A stretch of 64,000 nt of DNA. Origin: Hirudinaria manillensis (taxonomy: Eukaryota > Annelida > Clitellata > Hirudinida > Hirudinidae). Under the pieces are notes generated by a model, which saw only the letters and a list, made by a program, of their open reading frames with translations, searched no databases and was not told the origin of the DNA. Position 1 is the first letter of the stretch. Every line of letters begins with the position of its first letter. Both the position numbers and the translations under genes were made by a program. The stretch covers positions 4,978,142-5,042,141 of the forward strand of contig CM067532.1 in the NCBI GenBank assembly GCA_034509925.1. Reading direction: 5' to 3'. This document shows positions 44,201 through 57,191 of the stretch, piece by piece.

Positions 44201-47200
44201 TCCAACCTCCGCTGTTCCTCTCCGCTTAAAATATTTTTCGCAACCGTTTCTCACAAATTTTTCAACGTTTCTTTTCAAAATGAACATTTTGTTTTCATTA
44301 ATAATTACAGAATAAACATCAATCATCGAAAGAAATGACCTTTTTTTGCTTCTAAAAAAAAAAATAAAACATTATTTCCCCTTTTATTCCGCCTCGGTGA
44401 GATTTAAAATAGCTTCATTTAAGTGGAGGTTGTCCAGTTGTTTTCAAAGTTAACCTCTTCTTACTCCGAGATGCTCCCCATCCTCCAGTGAATTGAGTTC
44501 TGATGAAATCAACAAAGAACAACAGCAACGACATCAACAACAACAACGTGTCTCGGGACTCCAATAACTCTGCATTAAACAAGCTTCTAGATTCCTTATT
44601 TACGAGGATGAATAAATAAATAAGTAACTCATCATTGACTTTCCTTGAAGACCAGTTGCACGATAAAGAGATCCATCTTCCTATGCTTGTGGGCCTCTGA
44701 CGTTGATTATACAAAAGACCTCATCAACATACCAATTACAACATACCAACAACATCATACCACAACAGTATACAACATACCAGGTGCACAACAACGAACC
44801 AAATATACAATAGCATAACGGGTACGCAACAACAACCAACCAAACACATACAACAACATGCCAAACATACAACAACATACAACAGGTACTCAGCCTACAA
44901 TGCCATCCGCAGCCTTCATTGGCATCTTTATCGGATGCCGTTTTACTTAATCTGTGTTTCCTGAGCAATAGATTCTTTATTGTTCCCGTTGATTAACAAA
45001 TTGCCTTCCAAATTAAGGTCTTCAAGCGACCTGCTGATACGAAGCTGTTCCATTCGTTCCTCACGATATTTTTAAATTATAAAATAAATTATAAATAAAT
45101 AAATAAGTAAATAAATAAATAAATAAATTACAAAATAAATAAATAACTTAAAATATCCTAAATTCGTCGAACGTAACTCTTGTGAAAATAGAGGCCAAGC
45201 AGAAGAAATGGTTTCCAATAAAAATTCAGTTCTTTGTTGCTTTCCTGAAAACTGCTTCCAATTTCCACGTGGTGGATCAAAGACGTTCCTTAGTTTCAAA
45301 CGTACCTTCTCTAACGACACCCGCTTCTAAAAGCAACATTGTGGGTGGCTCCATTGATGAATAAAAGTGGAATTTGATAATAAATGCATAATGCAGTATA
45401 AATTATTATTATTATTATCATTATTGTTATTATTATTATTATTTCTTTTTAATTAATTTAATTAATCAGTGATTAATCGTAACAATCTAGTAGTCGTCAT
45501 AACATTAAGATCTCTAGAGAGATTATTACTGATTTCTAAGGCCTGTCATGAAGAATGAAAAGCGAATTTAATTTCAAATGAATTTAATTCTCCGCGCGTG
45601 GCACAATTCCTTCCTCTGGACGTATTAAATTCTGTGATTTGAAGACACGTGGATGTCTTTCAAGTTTTTTAATTGAAAAGTTGAAAGAATTTTTCCTCGT
45701 CTTTTTGTGAACAATTGCTTAATTTATGGAACAATTGCATTCGTCACTTTTGGACGGATTTCAACGCCTCGGGAAATTCTGCGAAGTGACATTTCGCTGA
45801 AATTATGAAAAAAAAGAAGAAAAAAATATAACACAACACAATTCATAATTGCCGGAAGATGATGAGAAAAATGCGAGTGGAATGTAAAACATTCGTTTAG
45901 AATCTGAATGAGTAAGAAAATCAAAATAATCGGGTGAATTTTCATTTAAAATGCAAATAATAATCTCGATAATTCAAATAAATGCTGACCCGATGAGCCC
46001 CTGAGGGGTGCTGTTTATTATTTTTAACATTTCATATTTCTACCATTTTAACATTTCATATTTTTATTATTATTATTATTATAACATTTAATAATTCTTT
46101 TATTCGCATTAATATTCTAACATTTAATAATTATTTTATTTATTTTCACATAGGATTTGTAAATACGTTCCACGAATAGAATTGTTTCACCTTCGAACTG
46201 AAGAATGAACCTTCGCATGTCATTCTGTGCCATCCCCGCAGTGACCCAAACTTTGACCTGGTGCTCCACACTCAGGTACCTCCAGGCGACCCTGTGACCT
46301 TCGCCCCCACAAACTGCAAACTTTTTCTGACCATCTTCGATGACTGCGTATTCCTGGCAGTTGTTCGAGATGTGCTCGAATTTCCTGCGCGGAGCTTTGA
46401 AATCCTCAGTAGTTTCGTTGTTGGTTCTGAGCTGCTGTTGTTGCTGCTGTTGTTGTTGATGTTGTTGATGGTTGTGGTGACCGTGGTGATTGTGGCTGCT
46501 CGTAGAGAAGTCGAAGAGAGTGAAGTTGACCCTCTGACCCGTCAGAGCCTGGATGAACCAAGGTTTGTCGGCACATTCCGCTTCTTCTGCTGTGACGATG
46601 CTAGCGATGAACCGAGCCGATGGTTCTAAGTAGTTGTTGTCGTCAGTTCGAAGAACCAACCAAGGATTCTGCTGGCACTTTGCCTTCGTCACGTTTTCGA
46701 CTGAAAATGTTTAACGTAGAATTTGTTTGAATCGAATTAAAATTATAATTTCTTTAAATCAAATTAATTTATAATTAATTTATAATTAAACTATAATTAA
46801 TTTATAATTAAACTATAAATAATTTATAATTAAATTATGATTTGTTTAAATTATGATCGCATAAACTTAATCAGTGGATTCACTGGTAAATGTCAGGCGG
46901 TGCGTGGCTCGAACTTTGCACGCTTTCAATCCTCATGCGTGTCATTCGAAACCCGGAAATGATTTTCCAATTTATTTCTTAATCATCAACAAAGATTTCG
47001 ACGGGGAATTTCACATCCGTTGAGAGGTTTTTCCTTTCTTTAATGGAATTATTCGGAAATTGTTAAAAATGGAGCTGTTAAAGAGCCATCAATTATGAAT
47101 GCATGAATTGAGAACAAGGTGAGCGGCCAGGTGTCTCGCCGTCTTAAGGTGCTTTCTTAGAACATGAAAGAACATTCCGTCACTATGTGATGCATCCCTT

Positions 47201-47665
47201 CCAACCGTAATTATTCATCATTTCTTCTACTTCCTAATAACTTTTTTTTTTCTTTTCTGTTTTTCTTTTCTTTAATTTTTTTTTTTAATAAATAAATGTT
47301 TTATTTTTTCCGTCGACTTGATTCGATTTTCATTTTCATGCATTCGTCTTTTACCAGTTCTTCATTCCATCACGTTTTTCTTTTTTAGTTTCGTGTTTCC
47401 ACTCGAGGAAAGAAGTAAAATCAAGAAGATGAATGTGCAGGTGATGAAGATGATGATGACGAAGATGATGATGAAGGTGACGACGACGACGACGACGATG
47501 GGATGACGATGATAAATAGAGGGGCTAAACCTTAAAAGGTTCACATTATTAATTTAAAATTTATTGTAAACAAATTTATTTTTAAAAATGCAAAATCTAA
47601 ATAAATAAATATGAAATGACGAACAAGGCACGTTGAATATGTGATTGTTATTATTATTATTAGTA

Positions 47666-47720
<55 letters not shown>

Positions 47721-50700
47721 GTCTTTAAGTAAATGAGAATTAATTTCTGCACGAACAATTTCAAAGCAAGAAATTATGGTTATTTATTAAATTTATTTTA
47801 TAATTTATGAAATTGTAACATCCGTTGCGAATGAAATTTTTCATTAAAATCTTAAACGAAAGTCTTTTTGACCTGAAATTATTTTCCTTAAAAGTTGCAA
47901 ATCTTACTTATTTATTGATTTATTATTATTATTTATTTATTAATTAATAATTATTATTTATTTATTAATTTATTATTATTATTATATTTTTTTTGTTCCA
48001 TTCACTGAAAAGTTAATCAAGCAATCATCGAAATGATGATGCATGCTCACATCAAAATTATCGATGACGGCTGTAATGATAATACTTGGGGATGTCGAGA
48101 GTGATGATGATGATGATGATTATGATGATGACGACGACGACGATGTCGATGACCGAGAGGACAACGATGCCAAGATGAAAAGAGCACTGGTATCGATGGA
48201 GATGGAAGGAATGCGGTATAAAAATGTTTTCCAATCTTTTCTAAAGTTCAAAATTGAGTTTGAATTTTTTTCTAAATTTAAGAAAGAATTAGTGTTTTGA
48301 AGATTTCTTTATGTTCAACCCATATCATCACAATCATCATCATCATCATATTGAACTCATCATCATGCAATCATATCACCACATTATCATACCTTCATAG
48401 TACCATATCACCACGTCACCACGTCACCACATCACCACATCACCACATCATCACATCATCATACTGACCACACGGCACCACACCATCGCATTGAACTCAC
48501 ATCAACCCTCAGTTGAACTGCAGCAGAAGTTTCGATATTTCATGGAATTTCCATCAACGCCTTCGTTCCTTTTCTAAACAAAGAGGACGATTTTAAATAT
48601 CCTAAGAGTTAAGAGCAACACCCTCGGCTTCATCTTCATCATCGTCGTCGTCGTCATCATCATCATTTTCATTACTATGACTGTCACACGCTCACTTGAG
48701 ATACGCAATTACTCTGTTTGCTTGGCATTTGTTGCATTGTCTGCCCCTTTTCGTTGAAAATATGTCGCAACGCTGCAAAAAGCAAATATTTTCACGCAAG
48801 GATTTTACTTTTTAAGTTCATTTAATGGACAAGTGTTCCTTTATTGCTTTGTGTGAATTGTTGCAACATTTTTTTGCTAATACCTCTAAAATACAAAAGG
48901 CATCGTCGTTATCGTCATCGTCATCCTCGTAAACGTCATCATCCTCGTCATCGTCATCATCGTCGTCACCGTCGAAGGCTGTTGTACTGACGCCGTCATT
49001 GCTATTTCGCACGAGTCATTCCAACTGTGAACATTAATAATGTTCATTTGGAAAATAATGATGATGACGACGACGATGATGATGATGAACAGATGGAGAA
49101 TAAAAAAAAAGAATGGAGGAAGGAAAAGAATGATTGATAAGAAAGCATTATTTTGATGGATGCTCGGTCGAGAATGTTCTAGAAATGGATTTCATTCAGA
49201 ACTACTTAGGAATCCATCCACTGGAGTTGTTCACAACGACACCTCCTCAACATCTTTTGCTGTCACATTATCATTAGTCATTAATTAGGCCGTCGTCGTC
49301 GTCGTCTTCGCTGTTGATTTCAGATTTGCATCGTCAGAGTGGAATTATAAAATTCAACACAATAAAATATAAATAAAGTAATAAATAAGTAAATAAAACT
49401 AGAATTAATAAAATATAAAAATAACATTAAAATCGACTCGTTTGCTAGCTCTTAGAACGTACCTCTGACGCAATCGTAGGAAATCCTGAGAAAGGATTTG
49501 AGTTCTTTGAGACACGGTCTCGTGTTCTCAAACTCTGCATTTGGAACGTGAACAATGCAAGAGGCTCGTCCAGAACATCTCCTGTCCGCCAGCACCAACA
49601 CGTCCCTGAAGCAACCGACGTAGCCGAAAGCGTGCTCCACGCACCTGCCCAACTCCATCCTACCGTAGAGGGCTGACCTCACGAAGATCACGTGATGAGG
49701 GGGACATTCGGCCTCGAACGCTTCGGCGTCGCACACGTCCAGTTGTGGCGGGAAACTGTCCTCCAAGAATTCTTCCATTTGAAGATTTTCAATCGTTGTC
49801 GGACCGGTCGCTAGAGCAAATGTCAAAGGTCAAGTTGAGGTCAACGAGAAATCGATGACGAAGAAAATGATGATGATGAATATGATGGTGATGATGATGA
49901 TGATTATGACGATGCTTTATCAGTACTTACTTGTTAAAAATGCATTGGAATTTCTTGCTGAGTGAATGCAAATTAATTCATGGCTCCAGTGACAATCATC
50001 ATCAAGATCATTACCAAGACTACTACTACATCATCATCATCATCATCATGGCCATCATCAATGTCATCATCATCGTCGTCGTCGTCGTCGCTGTGATTCT
50101 ATGACCTGAAGACCATCGATTTTGATTTGTCACGTGTTCTTGTAATGAAGGAGGTTGAATGTGTTTTCAACTCTTAAATCTTTTTAACCAAGAGATTGGA
50201 GGAGACGTGCAATGCTCAGACTGGCATCCATTTTCATCTCCGCTCACATCATCATCATCGTCGTCATCGTCATCATCACCATCGTCATCCTCTTCCTCCT
50301 ATATTCATCATCATCATCATGACCAAGATCTTCATTAAGTTCATCATTCAACAATTCCTCTGCAACCTGATTTCTCTTCGATTGAGAATCAAAATTTATT
50401 CAAAAGCACCACAAGTCCCCTGAGTTTCGAACAATTTCTCAATTTCCCCCCCCCCCCCCAATTTCTCAAAAAAAAGAAAAAACCTAAATGACGCTTAAAC
50501 ATTGGTTCCAATTAACAGATATTTTATTTTTAATTTAGAAAATAACATTTAAATTAGTATTAAATTAATATTCTCGAAAGAAATGATTGCTTCCCTGAAT
50601 AAACACGAAACCATCGAACTGGAAACATTGTAAGCCGAAAGAGAAAAGAAAAAGATTAGAAGTTGCCAATGTTTTTTGCGATGTCAAAAGAGGCAGTTGC

Positions 50701-52010
50701 TGCCTTATTAGTAAAAAAATAATTACTGCTCACAAATGCTGTCAGTTCAGACTTTAGAGGAGGTTCCAATCAAGAAGGTACCTTTGGTAACTTCGAAACT
50801 ATTTTTTGTTAAATTAACTTAATTGTAAATCAATTCAACTCAACCCAACCCACTCCAACTCAACCCAACTCAACCCAACACACTCCAATTCAACCCAACC
50901 CAACCCAACCCACTCCAACCCGACTCAACCCAACCCACTCCAATTCAACCCAAACCAACCCACTCCAACCCGACTCAACCCAACACACTCCAATTCAACC
51001 CGACTCAACCCAACTCAACCCGACTCAACCCAACTCAACCCAACTCAACCCAACCCACTCCAATTCAACCCAAACCAACCAAACTCCACCCCTACTCAGG
51101 GTCGATTCGGAACATAGATCACGTGTACAATAAAAGATGACTCATAGTTGACCTCAAACATCTCCCAAGTTTGTCTCCTGTCTTTCCTTTCCACTCCTTC
51201 CTTCCCTCTGATCTCAACACAATCAAAATATCGATTGAATTTCCATCGCTTTATAAATCTGACTCTTTAACGATAGACCAATCAGATCGTATCAATAAAC
51301 AACCCGATTGATCAATGCGTTATGATTGATCAGTCAGATCGTGTTGTGATTGTTCAATCAGATCGTGTCGTGATTGATCAATCGTCTGATTGATTAGGTT
51401 GCTGGTTGCTAAATGAGCAAAAAAGAATTTATGCTTTCTTCTAATTTACTCGTTCAAATCAATATCTCCATGGTTACGTCTACTGAGGTGACAGAAACAG
51501 AACCAAGTAACATTTGTAAGCATTTATCGCCATGTTTGTTCTGATTAAAAGCAATAAATTACAAATTAAAGCTTAAATGACTCTGCAATCGGCGGACTTC
51601 TTGTGTAAACAAACGAATTATTACGATATAAGCATAATTAATGTTACAGACAAGCAAACAAATTAAACAATAAACAATACTTGGAATAAAATAATAGCAA
51701 CAATTCAAATAAATTAAATATTGCGATATAAACTTTAAACCGACAAAATGCAACTTTTTAATCAGAAGATGACTTATTCCCTCGTTGGAGAAACAATTGA
51801 ATGAAAAGTTCAACGATTGCTTTTAAATTATTTCCTAAAATAAAAAACCATTTCATCGAAGTAATAGTTTATTAATGATGTATTGTAAACAAATACATTG
51901 TTTATTAATAAACTTAAAATCAGAATATAACATAAATCAAACCACTCACCCGTGCGAAGATACAAGATACAAAGGAAGATACAGCACCTGAGAAGGATAT
52001 CCATGAACAT
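35238..52010 (-). CDS. type I membrane protein: SUEL lectin, CUB-like, Sushi-like, TM, polyQ tail
   Basis: Seven exons (minus): 52010-51950, 49810-49463, 46700-46191, 38311-38144, 36071-36018, 35950-35866, 35706-35238. All phases match, 1695 nt, 564 residues. A signal peptide (MFMDILLRCCIFLCILYLRT) is followed by a SUEL/Gal_lectin domain (about 50-135: ALYGRMELGRC, FRDVLVLADRRCSGRASC, FLRISYDC). A CUB-like region (about 140-306) has NPWLVLRTDDNNYLEPSARF, NCQEYAVI and RRFILQFE, with a His/Gln-rich insert (HHNHQQHQQQ) in a loop. Exon 38311-38144 adds a Sushi-like Cys module (GCPDPFL, SGCIDSSQSWKLECF, PVNCS). One TM helix (about 382-404: TVAAIFFILVALVVSLGCL) leads to a 160-residue cytoplasmic tail with long Gln tracts and PPSPNSTRFECGD. 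SUEL and CUB domains bind sugars or proteins outside the cell, so an adhesion or receptor role is inferred. Introns are large (up to 13 kb across two) and full of repeats. The Sushi-like exon fits both neighbours' phase but could be alternatively spliced. Confidence 0.9.
36072..38143. other. intron of the SUEL-lectin gene
   Basis: This 2.1-kb intron lies between the Sushi-like exon and the juxtamembrane exon. It has a GGATGG-type run near 36,440-36,480, CCGTCCATC-type repeats near 37,575-37,640 and 38,076-38,110, and TTTA runs near 37,830-37,890. No further exon is recognised. Confidence 0.4.
40975..41118. repeat. 20-bp minisatellite
   Basis: About seven copies of GTGATGTGTCAGTACTGCAA, degenerate on the left (TTAGGGATATGTAAGTTTT variants) and nearly identical on the right. 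It lies in the large intron of the SUEL-lectin gene. Confidence 0.85.
43011..43155. repeat. 29-bp minisatellite with internal inverted repeat
   Basis: About five tandem units (AATATACAATCGTAAATTGT then ATGGTCAAT). Each unit carries TACAAT and ATTGTA arms (ATTATA in later units) around CGTAA, so each can form a small hairpin. The last unit departs into unrelated sequence at about 43,150. Confidence 0.85.
46192..46700 (-). other. His/Gln repeat insertion within the CUB-like exon
   Basis: In the coding exon 46700-46191, bases about 46,430-46,500 encode HNHHGHHNHQQHQQQ and further Gln from CAA/CAG and CAC/CAT codons. They lie between conserved CUB-like strands. The tract keeps frame, is mixed in codons (so not a recent pure expansion), and most likely forms a surface loop. 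Confidence 0.75.
47640..51949. other. introns 1-2 of the SUEL-lectin gene, rich in GAT/GAC and CAACC repeats
   Basis: Outside exon 49810-49463 these introns contain (TTA)n (about 47,650-47,720), repeated GAT/GAC or ATC/GTC blocks (47,440-47,505, 48,095-48,150, 48,630-48,665, 48,900-48,975, 49,060-49,090, 49,288-49,310, 50,028-50,092, 50,243-50,325), CATCACCA repeats (48,330-48,480), a C-run (50,449-50,459) and a CAACCCAACT-type array (50,835-51,085). The Asp-rich or Ile/Val-rich frames they create are not genes. Confidence 0.6.
50835..51085. repeat. degenerate CAACC/CAACT pentanucleotide array
   Basis: Higher-order mixture of CAACC, CAACT, CCACTC and CGACT units over about 250 bp, with repeated blocks such as CCCACTCCAATTCAACC. 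Located in intron 1 of the SUEL-lectin gene. Confidence 0.9.
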
Positions 52011-55000
52011 CAGTTGAATTGGATTCTCTCAAGAAAACATGAAAAGACCTCCTCCATGTCCGCTCACATAAATTGCTGTTTGCAGCATGCGGTGTTCCAT
52101 GCACGCTCGTTCCACACAAGATTCATATTTCATCAAATGTGTTCTCACGACGTTTCTGATCTTCCTAACGAATCCAGACGCAGAGATCGTCAGAAGAAAA
52201 GTAAAGCTAAGCGGTTGATGCTTTCCAATCAATCGATCGATCAATCAGTTCAATCGAATTGACGAATTTCAACCTAATTCGAGGAGGGCATTTCTTCTTG
52301 ATTACTTGAAAGCCATTAGGGAGGAGGGAACCGAATTAGAGATTAAAGATGGCAGGATTTATTTCCAAGGGAATGAATTCATTCATCAGAAAGTGTCCGG
52401 ACTGTTAAGATGACTGTATAGGACCTGTTAGCACGAATGACAGCGCAGAAGGCATTCTGGATAATAAAACTCGGAGGTAAAAAGCTCATGCTACCCTTCG
52501 AGAGAGATGGCTTTCCTGCATCTTCACGCTTCGCACAGAGAATGTTTTACGCACGGTTGCAACAAACCATTTCCATTATGCAACCAAATCACAAGTCCAG
52601 AAATGCGAGGTTGTTGTTCAGTCTTACGTCCCATTATTGGAATCTTTACCACACCGAGTGATGCTTCCCACGAGAGAATCCATCGATGACGTATCTGCTC
52701 TTCAAACAACCACCAATCTCTTTTCAGCTTCCTCATCCTTCTCTGGAAAGCCACAAAAACAGTCGAATGATGGACGAAAAATCGCGAGTCGAACAAGTTT
52801 CTCCGATAAGACGCTGGAGATTTTGGGTTCAGAAATTTCTGATTGAAACTTTATCTTTAAACGAAATCACACCGAATTCGACATTGAATGCCACAATCTG
52901 TAACGAAAGGGACCAGGCCGTCCATATGTGCCATGTTCAAGAAATGTTGTGCCATGCAATCTCTGTGTTATGTTAATCAGAAATTCATTTCCGAGCACAA
53001 CAGGGGAAGGCAAAGTAACGCATCCTGGAGGAAATATCGCTCAGATGAACAACACTAAAGCATCCTGACTTTAAAACCTTTGAAGATCTCTCAACAGGGA
53101 GCGCTGATTGTTTATGTGCAACATGCTTCCGCGATTCCTCTCAAAATGCACATCTTTTAATCGAAATTGGTTTTATTTCGTCGGAATTCGTCCCACTTTT
53201 TTTTTATTTACATTACTTTTTAATTGCAGATTTAAGTTTCAATGAAATAAATTATGGACTTCTAAACTTGTATTCGAATCCAGTTCTATCCTCGACAGCA
53301 GACGACAATAGACAGAAATCTTCCAGAGGCGCCAAGAATCAACCGCTACAGAAAGCATGGAGGGAAGAGACGTCGAGATCCAATTTGAATGTTCAGTCAA
53401 TCTCAAAGGAAACACAAGTCCTTGTCATCTTTACGACCAGGGCGAGAAGTCCATGAGAGAATTTGCATCCTGCATGTTCGAAGATGATGGAGGTGAATGT
53501 TCATCGATGACAACACGCTTTCAACTCGAAAGTTCAAGCAGCATAAGTCATGTTCAGCCTAACGCAGCGAAATGCAGCCTTCATTTGTCAACAAATTATG
53601 ACGTACGACTCGAGCTCAGAGTAAAAATGAACTTCAGTTAAGAAACAACACGCATCCAACGACCGACTCGAAATGTAAAATACTGCCCGACTCAACGGTC
53701 AATGTTTCCCTTCTTTTGTCAGCGCAAGCTGTGCCGAGGCATAAGTGAGCAACAGTCGTAAGAGGAACACAAGTACCACGCTTCCATTATTTTTTTCTTT
53801 TTTGTGGAAATTGTATTTTTTTTTTTATCTTGAAAAATAATCGATTCTTCGCCATGAAACCTCCTCTACATAAAGACGACGTGACAGTGATGGCGATATT
53901 GATGATGGTGATGATGACTACACTTTTTCTTTTAGGTCGACGTGATGATGATGATGATGATGATGACCATCGACGATGGCGATGATGACGACGACGACGA
54001 TGATGATGTTCTAATGCCACGTCCCTCGTGATCACGTGAATGTTTGGCATTTCGAGGAGTCACCTCATCCAATCAAAGTGGAGTTGATTTTCAAAAACAG
54101 AGAAAGAAATCCATCTGCAACAACCATAACAACACCAACAACACTACCACCACCACCGCCAGCAACAACAACAACAACAACATCAATAGCAATAACGACG
54201 ACGACGACGACGATGAAGGTTTCCAAAGTCGCAACACGTGAGGAATTTTGCTTGGAATTCTAAATTCAAGGAAGTTCCGAGAGACTTTTTAAGTATGAAA
54301 TTATTTGACGGAAATAATATCAGGTCATGGATTCAATTGGTCATGTTAAATGATGACGTAGATTAATCCGCAAGAATTAATTACATAAATTAATATTAAC
54401 GATATAAATTAATATAAAATTAATAATATAAATTAATGACACAAATTAATAATATAAATTAATAATATAAATTAGTGATATAAATTAATGACATGAATTA
54501 TTGAGCTGAACCTCTAAGTAATCATGGACGCAAATGGCTCCTCAATGCTCCTCTTTACGCCTCCTTTTCTCCTAGGATCCTGATGGAAGGAAAATCAATC
54601 CATCAAAGTGACGTCATCACTTCCACGCCATCCTCGACCGGAAGCAGCAGATCGCCTGTGAGATTCTTTCTAGTTTTCCTTAAATAAAAGAATAAAAAAA
54701 TATAAAAAAAAAATTTGGAAAATATTCGCTAGATTGTTGTTGAACATTTGTGAGTTGTTTTCGTCGAGCATTAACTTGCTTTTGTTGCGTGGAATTGAAC
54801 ATTTTCAGAGAGAAACGACCTATTGTGTCCTTTGCAGACCGCGTTGAGATGCAAAAATTGTCCCTTCAAATGTTAAGATTGTGGTCTCCTCTTTCCATGT
54901 CGTCGTTGATGTTCACAAAACAACTGTCGGAGCGCTTGAGATGTTTTTATTTTTAAGAAAACCCAATCACTCAGTTGAAGAAAAGACGAACAAACTGCTT

Positions 55001-55121
55001 ATTTACCCCCTGACATCCCCAATCAAACAAACTTGATATTCCACCGTCATCCAATGTCAACGCGTTTCCTCGAAAACAAAGTCATATTTTCATTGGCATT
55101 CGTTTTTTTATTCATCTCTCA

Positions 55122-55341
55122 ATCACCTCTCAATCACAATGCAATCACCTCTCAATCACAATGCAATCACGTTTCAATCACAATGCGATCACGTTTCAAT
55201 CACAATGCAATCACGTTTCAATCACAATGCAATCACGTTTCAATCACAATGCAATCACGTTTCAATCACAATGCAATCACGTTTCAATCACAATGCAATC
55301 ACGTTTCAATCACAATGCAATCACGTTTCAATCGCAATCAC
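55122..55341. repeat. 22-bp minisatellite
   Basis: About ten units of CAATCACAATGCAATCACGT plus TT. The first units have CCTCT in place of CGTTT; the rest are almost identical. All three plus-strand frames stay open through it. There is no spacer-repeat alternation, so this is not a CRISPR-like array. Confidence 0.95.
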
Positions 55342-56037
55342 TTCGACAAGTTTCAAATGCCAACTTGAAGGTTCGCAACCACAAAATAAATCATTTTTAA
55401 TGATCCTAGAATCACTTTCAACAGCCATAATTTCTGAAATTTCGTAATAACTACAATTTTATTAAATTCTCTACAATTTAAAAATAATTTAATATAATCA
55501 CTTAAGATTATTTTTATTTATTTTTATAATTCAAGGTCAAGAGTAGTTAGAAATGATAATAATATGAATTTTTGGAGTTCACGAGTCACTCTTTTGTTCT
55601 GAGTAAATATTAAGTATTCTGAATATTCATTCTTTTCTTTTCAGTTCTTTTGCATTTGTTTATTAAATTCACTTTAACCTGAGTGAAGTTGAAGTTGGTC
55701 CCAGAGAAATTTAGAAGCTCCGATCATGTGATCAGGCGCTGGTGTTATTTGGAAATTACAATGACCTCGTTGACCTCACTCGCCATTTTTTTTTAATTCT
55801 ACAAAATGGAGGAATTCAATACGTCTTAAAATGAACGGGAAAATGCAGTTGAAATGAATTCCTGACTTTTCATTGCAACAGAAATTTGCGATTCCATGCT
55901 TTCCAGCTGACGGCAACAAATGTGTGTTCAAGAGTGGGGATTCACCACGGCCATCGTCGTCGTCGTCGTCGTCACCGCCATCATCATCATCACTCTTATC
56001 CCGTAACTCAAGCATCTAATGTTTAATACAAACCAAA

Positions 56038-56140
<103 letters not shown>

Positions 56141-57129
56141 TAATAATTAAAAGTTAAAAATTAAGTTAAAACTTGGTTCATGTTTCTGACATCCTTACCT
56201 TGAAATTAATTGAAATCGTGTTTTAAAATTAATTTAAATTTGAATTTATTTGGAATTAAATTATTATTATTATTATTATTATTTTAAAATATATTTTGAA
56301 AACGTCGTTTGATCTCCTTATTTTCACGCATGAACGATTCAATTTTGAAATAAATTGAAAAAAAAATATTTGCAAATTTAGTTGTACGAGCAGATATTGA
56401 GGTTTAAAACATTTAAATTTTAATAAATTTAATAATTTTAATTAATTTTAAATAAATTTTAATAAAATTAAACATTTTTTTGACACTTTGTAAACACGTT
56501 TCGTTCGAGATGCTTCATTAGAAGAAGTTATTTCCTGACTGATTGTTAATAGAATTATATTTATTATTATTGTTGTTATTGTTGTTGCTTATTATTTGTT
56601 ATTACTACCGTATATTATTCATTATTATATTATAGTTTTTTATATTATTTGCTAATACATTATTTTAAAATTTATTGTTTGCTGTGACTGCCATATTTTA
56701 TCTGCTTATTATAATCCATGTAAATATATTCCATCATCGAGTTATAGTTTATCCTATAATTTCCAGATGTGTTGACAATTACGTTGTCATGGCAACCGAA
56801 ATGTTATTTACAATTTATTTATTTACGGTTCTACTTAAATGTACGTCACGACTTTAAAACATATTATTACATTTATTACCTCCCTAATACGTGTTTGAGT
56901 TTCTTAGTTACAATAATATATTTGAATAAAATGTAATATTAAGAATGATTGTTTATATGTGATAATTTAACAATAAATATTTTTTATTGTTTATAATTTT
57001 ATTTATTGAAATATATTATTATTATTATCATTATTATTAATATTATTATTAATATATTATATATTAATATATCATTATTATTATTGTTTGCTATTGTTAT
57101 TATCATTAATATTATTATCATTATTATTG

Positions 57130-57135
57130 TTGTTA

Positions 57136-57191
<56 letters not shown>
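57130..57191. repeat. (TTA)n microsatellite
   Basis: About 18 to 20 units, embedded in 200 bp of interrupted ATT and TTG variants starting near 57,015. The Ile-rich open frame over it is an artefact. Confidence 0.9.

Larger units (their letters stand above)
38312..46190. other. large repeat-rich intron of the SUEL-lectin gene
   Basis: A 7.9-kb intron. It contains a 41-bp direct repeat (about 40,015-40,108), a 20-bp repeat GTGATGTGTCAGTACTGCAA (about 40,975-41,118), a CATCAT run (about 41,190-41,270), a 60-bp duplication (about 41,395-41,515), degenerate TCAATCAA (about 42,235-42,330), a 29-bp repeat (43,011-43,150) and ACAACATAC repeats (about 44,720-44,890). The Asp-rich open frames at 41,090-41,278 and 41,961-42,161 come from GAT/GAC repeats. 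An extra exon cannot be excluded, but none is needed for phase. Confidence 0.4.

Noticed and set aside
48043-49012. Asp/Glu-rich frames on both strands
   Set aside because: GAT/GAC microsatellites; composition and position inside an intron argue against coding.
53268-53641. Overlapping 62- and 94-codon plus-strand frames, the latter with several Cys
   Set aside because: No signal peptide, domain or splice partner; kept only as a note in the gene-poor region.
55122-55341. CRISPR-like regular repeat
   Set aside because: Units are contiguous with no unique spacers, in a eukaryotic genome.
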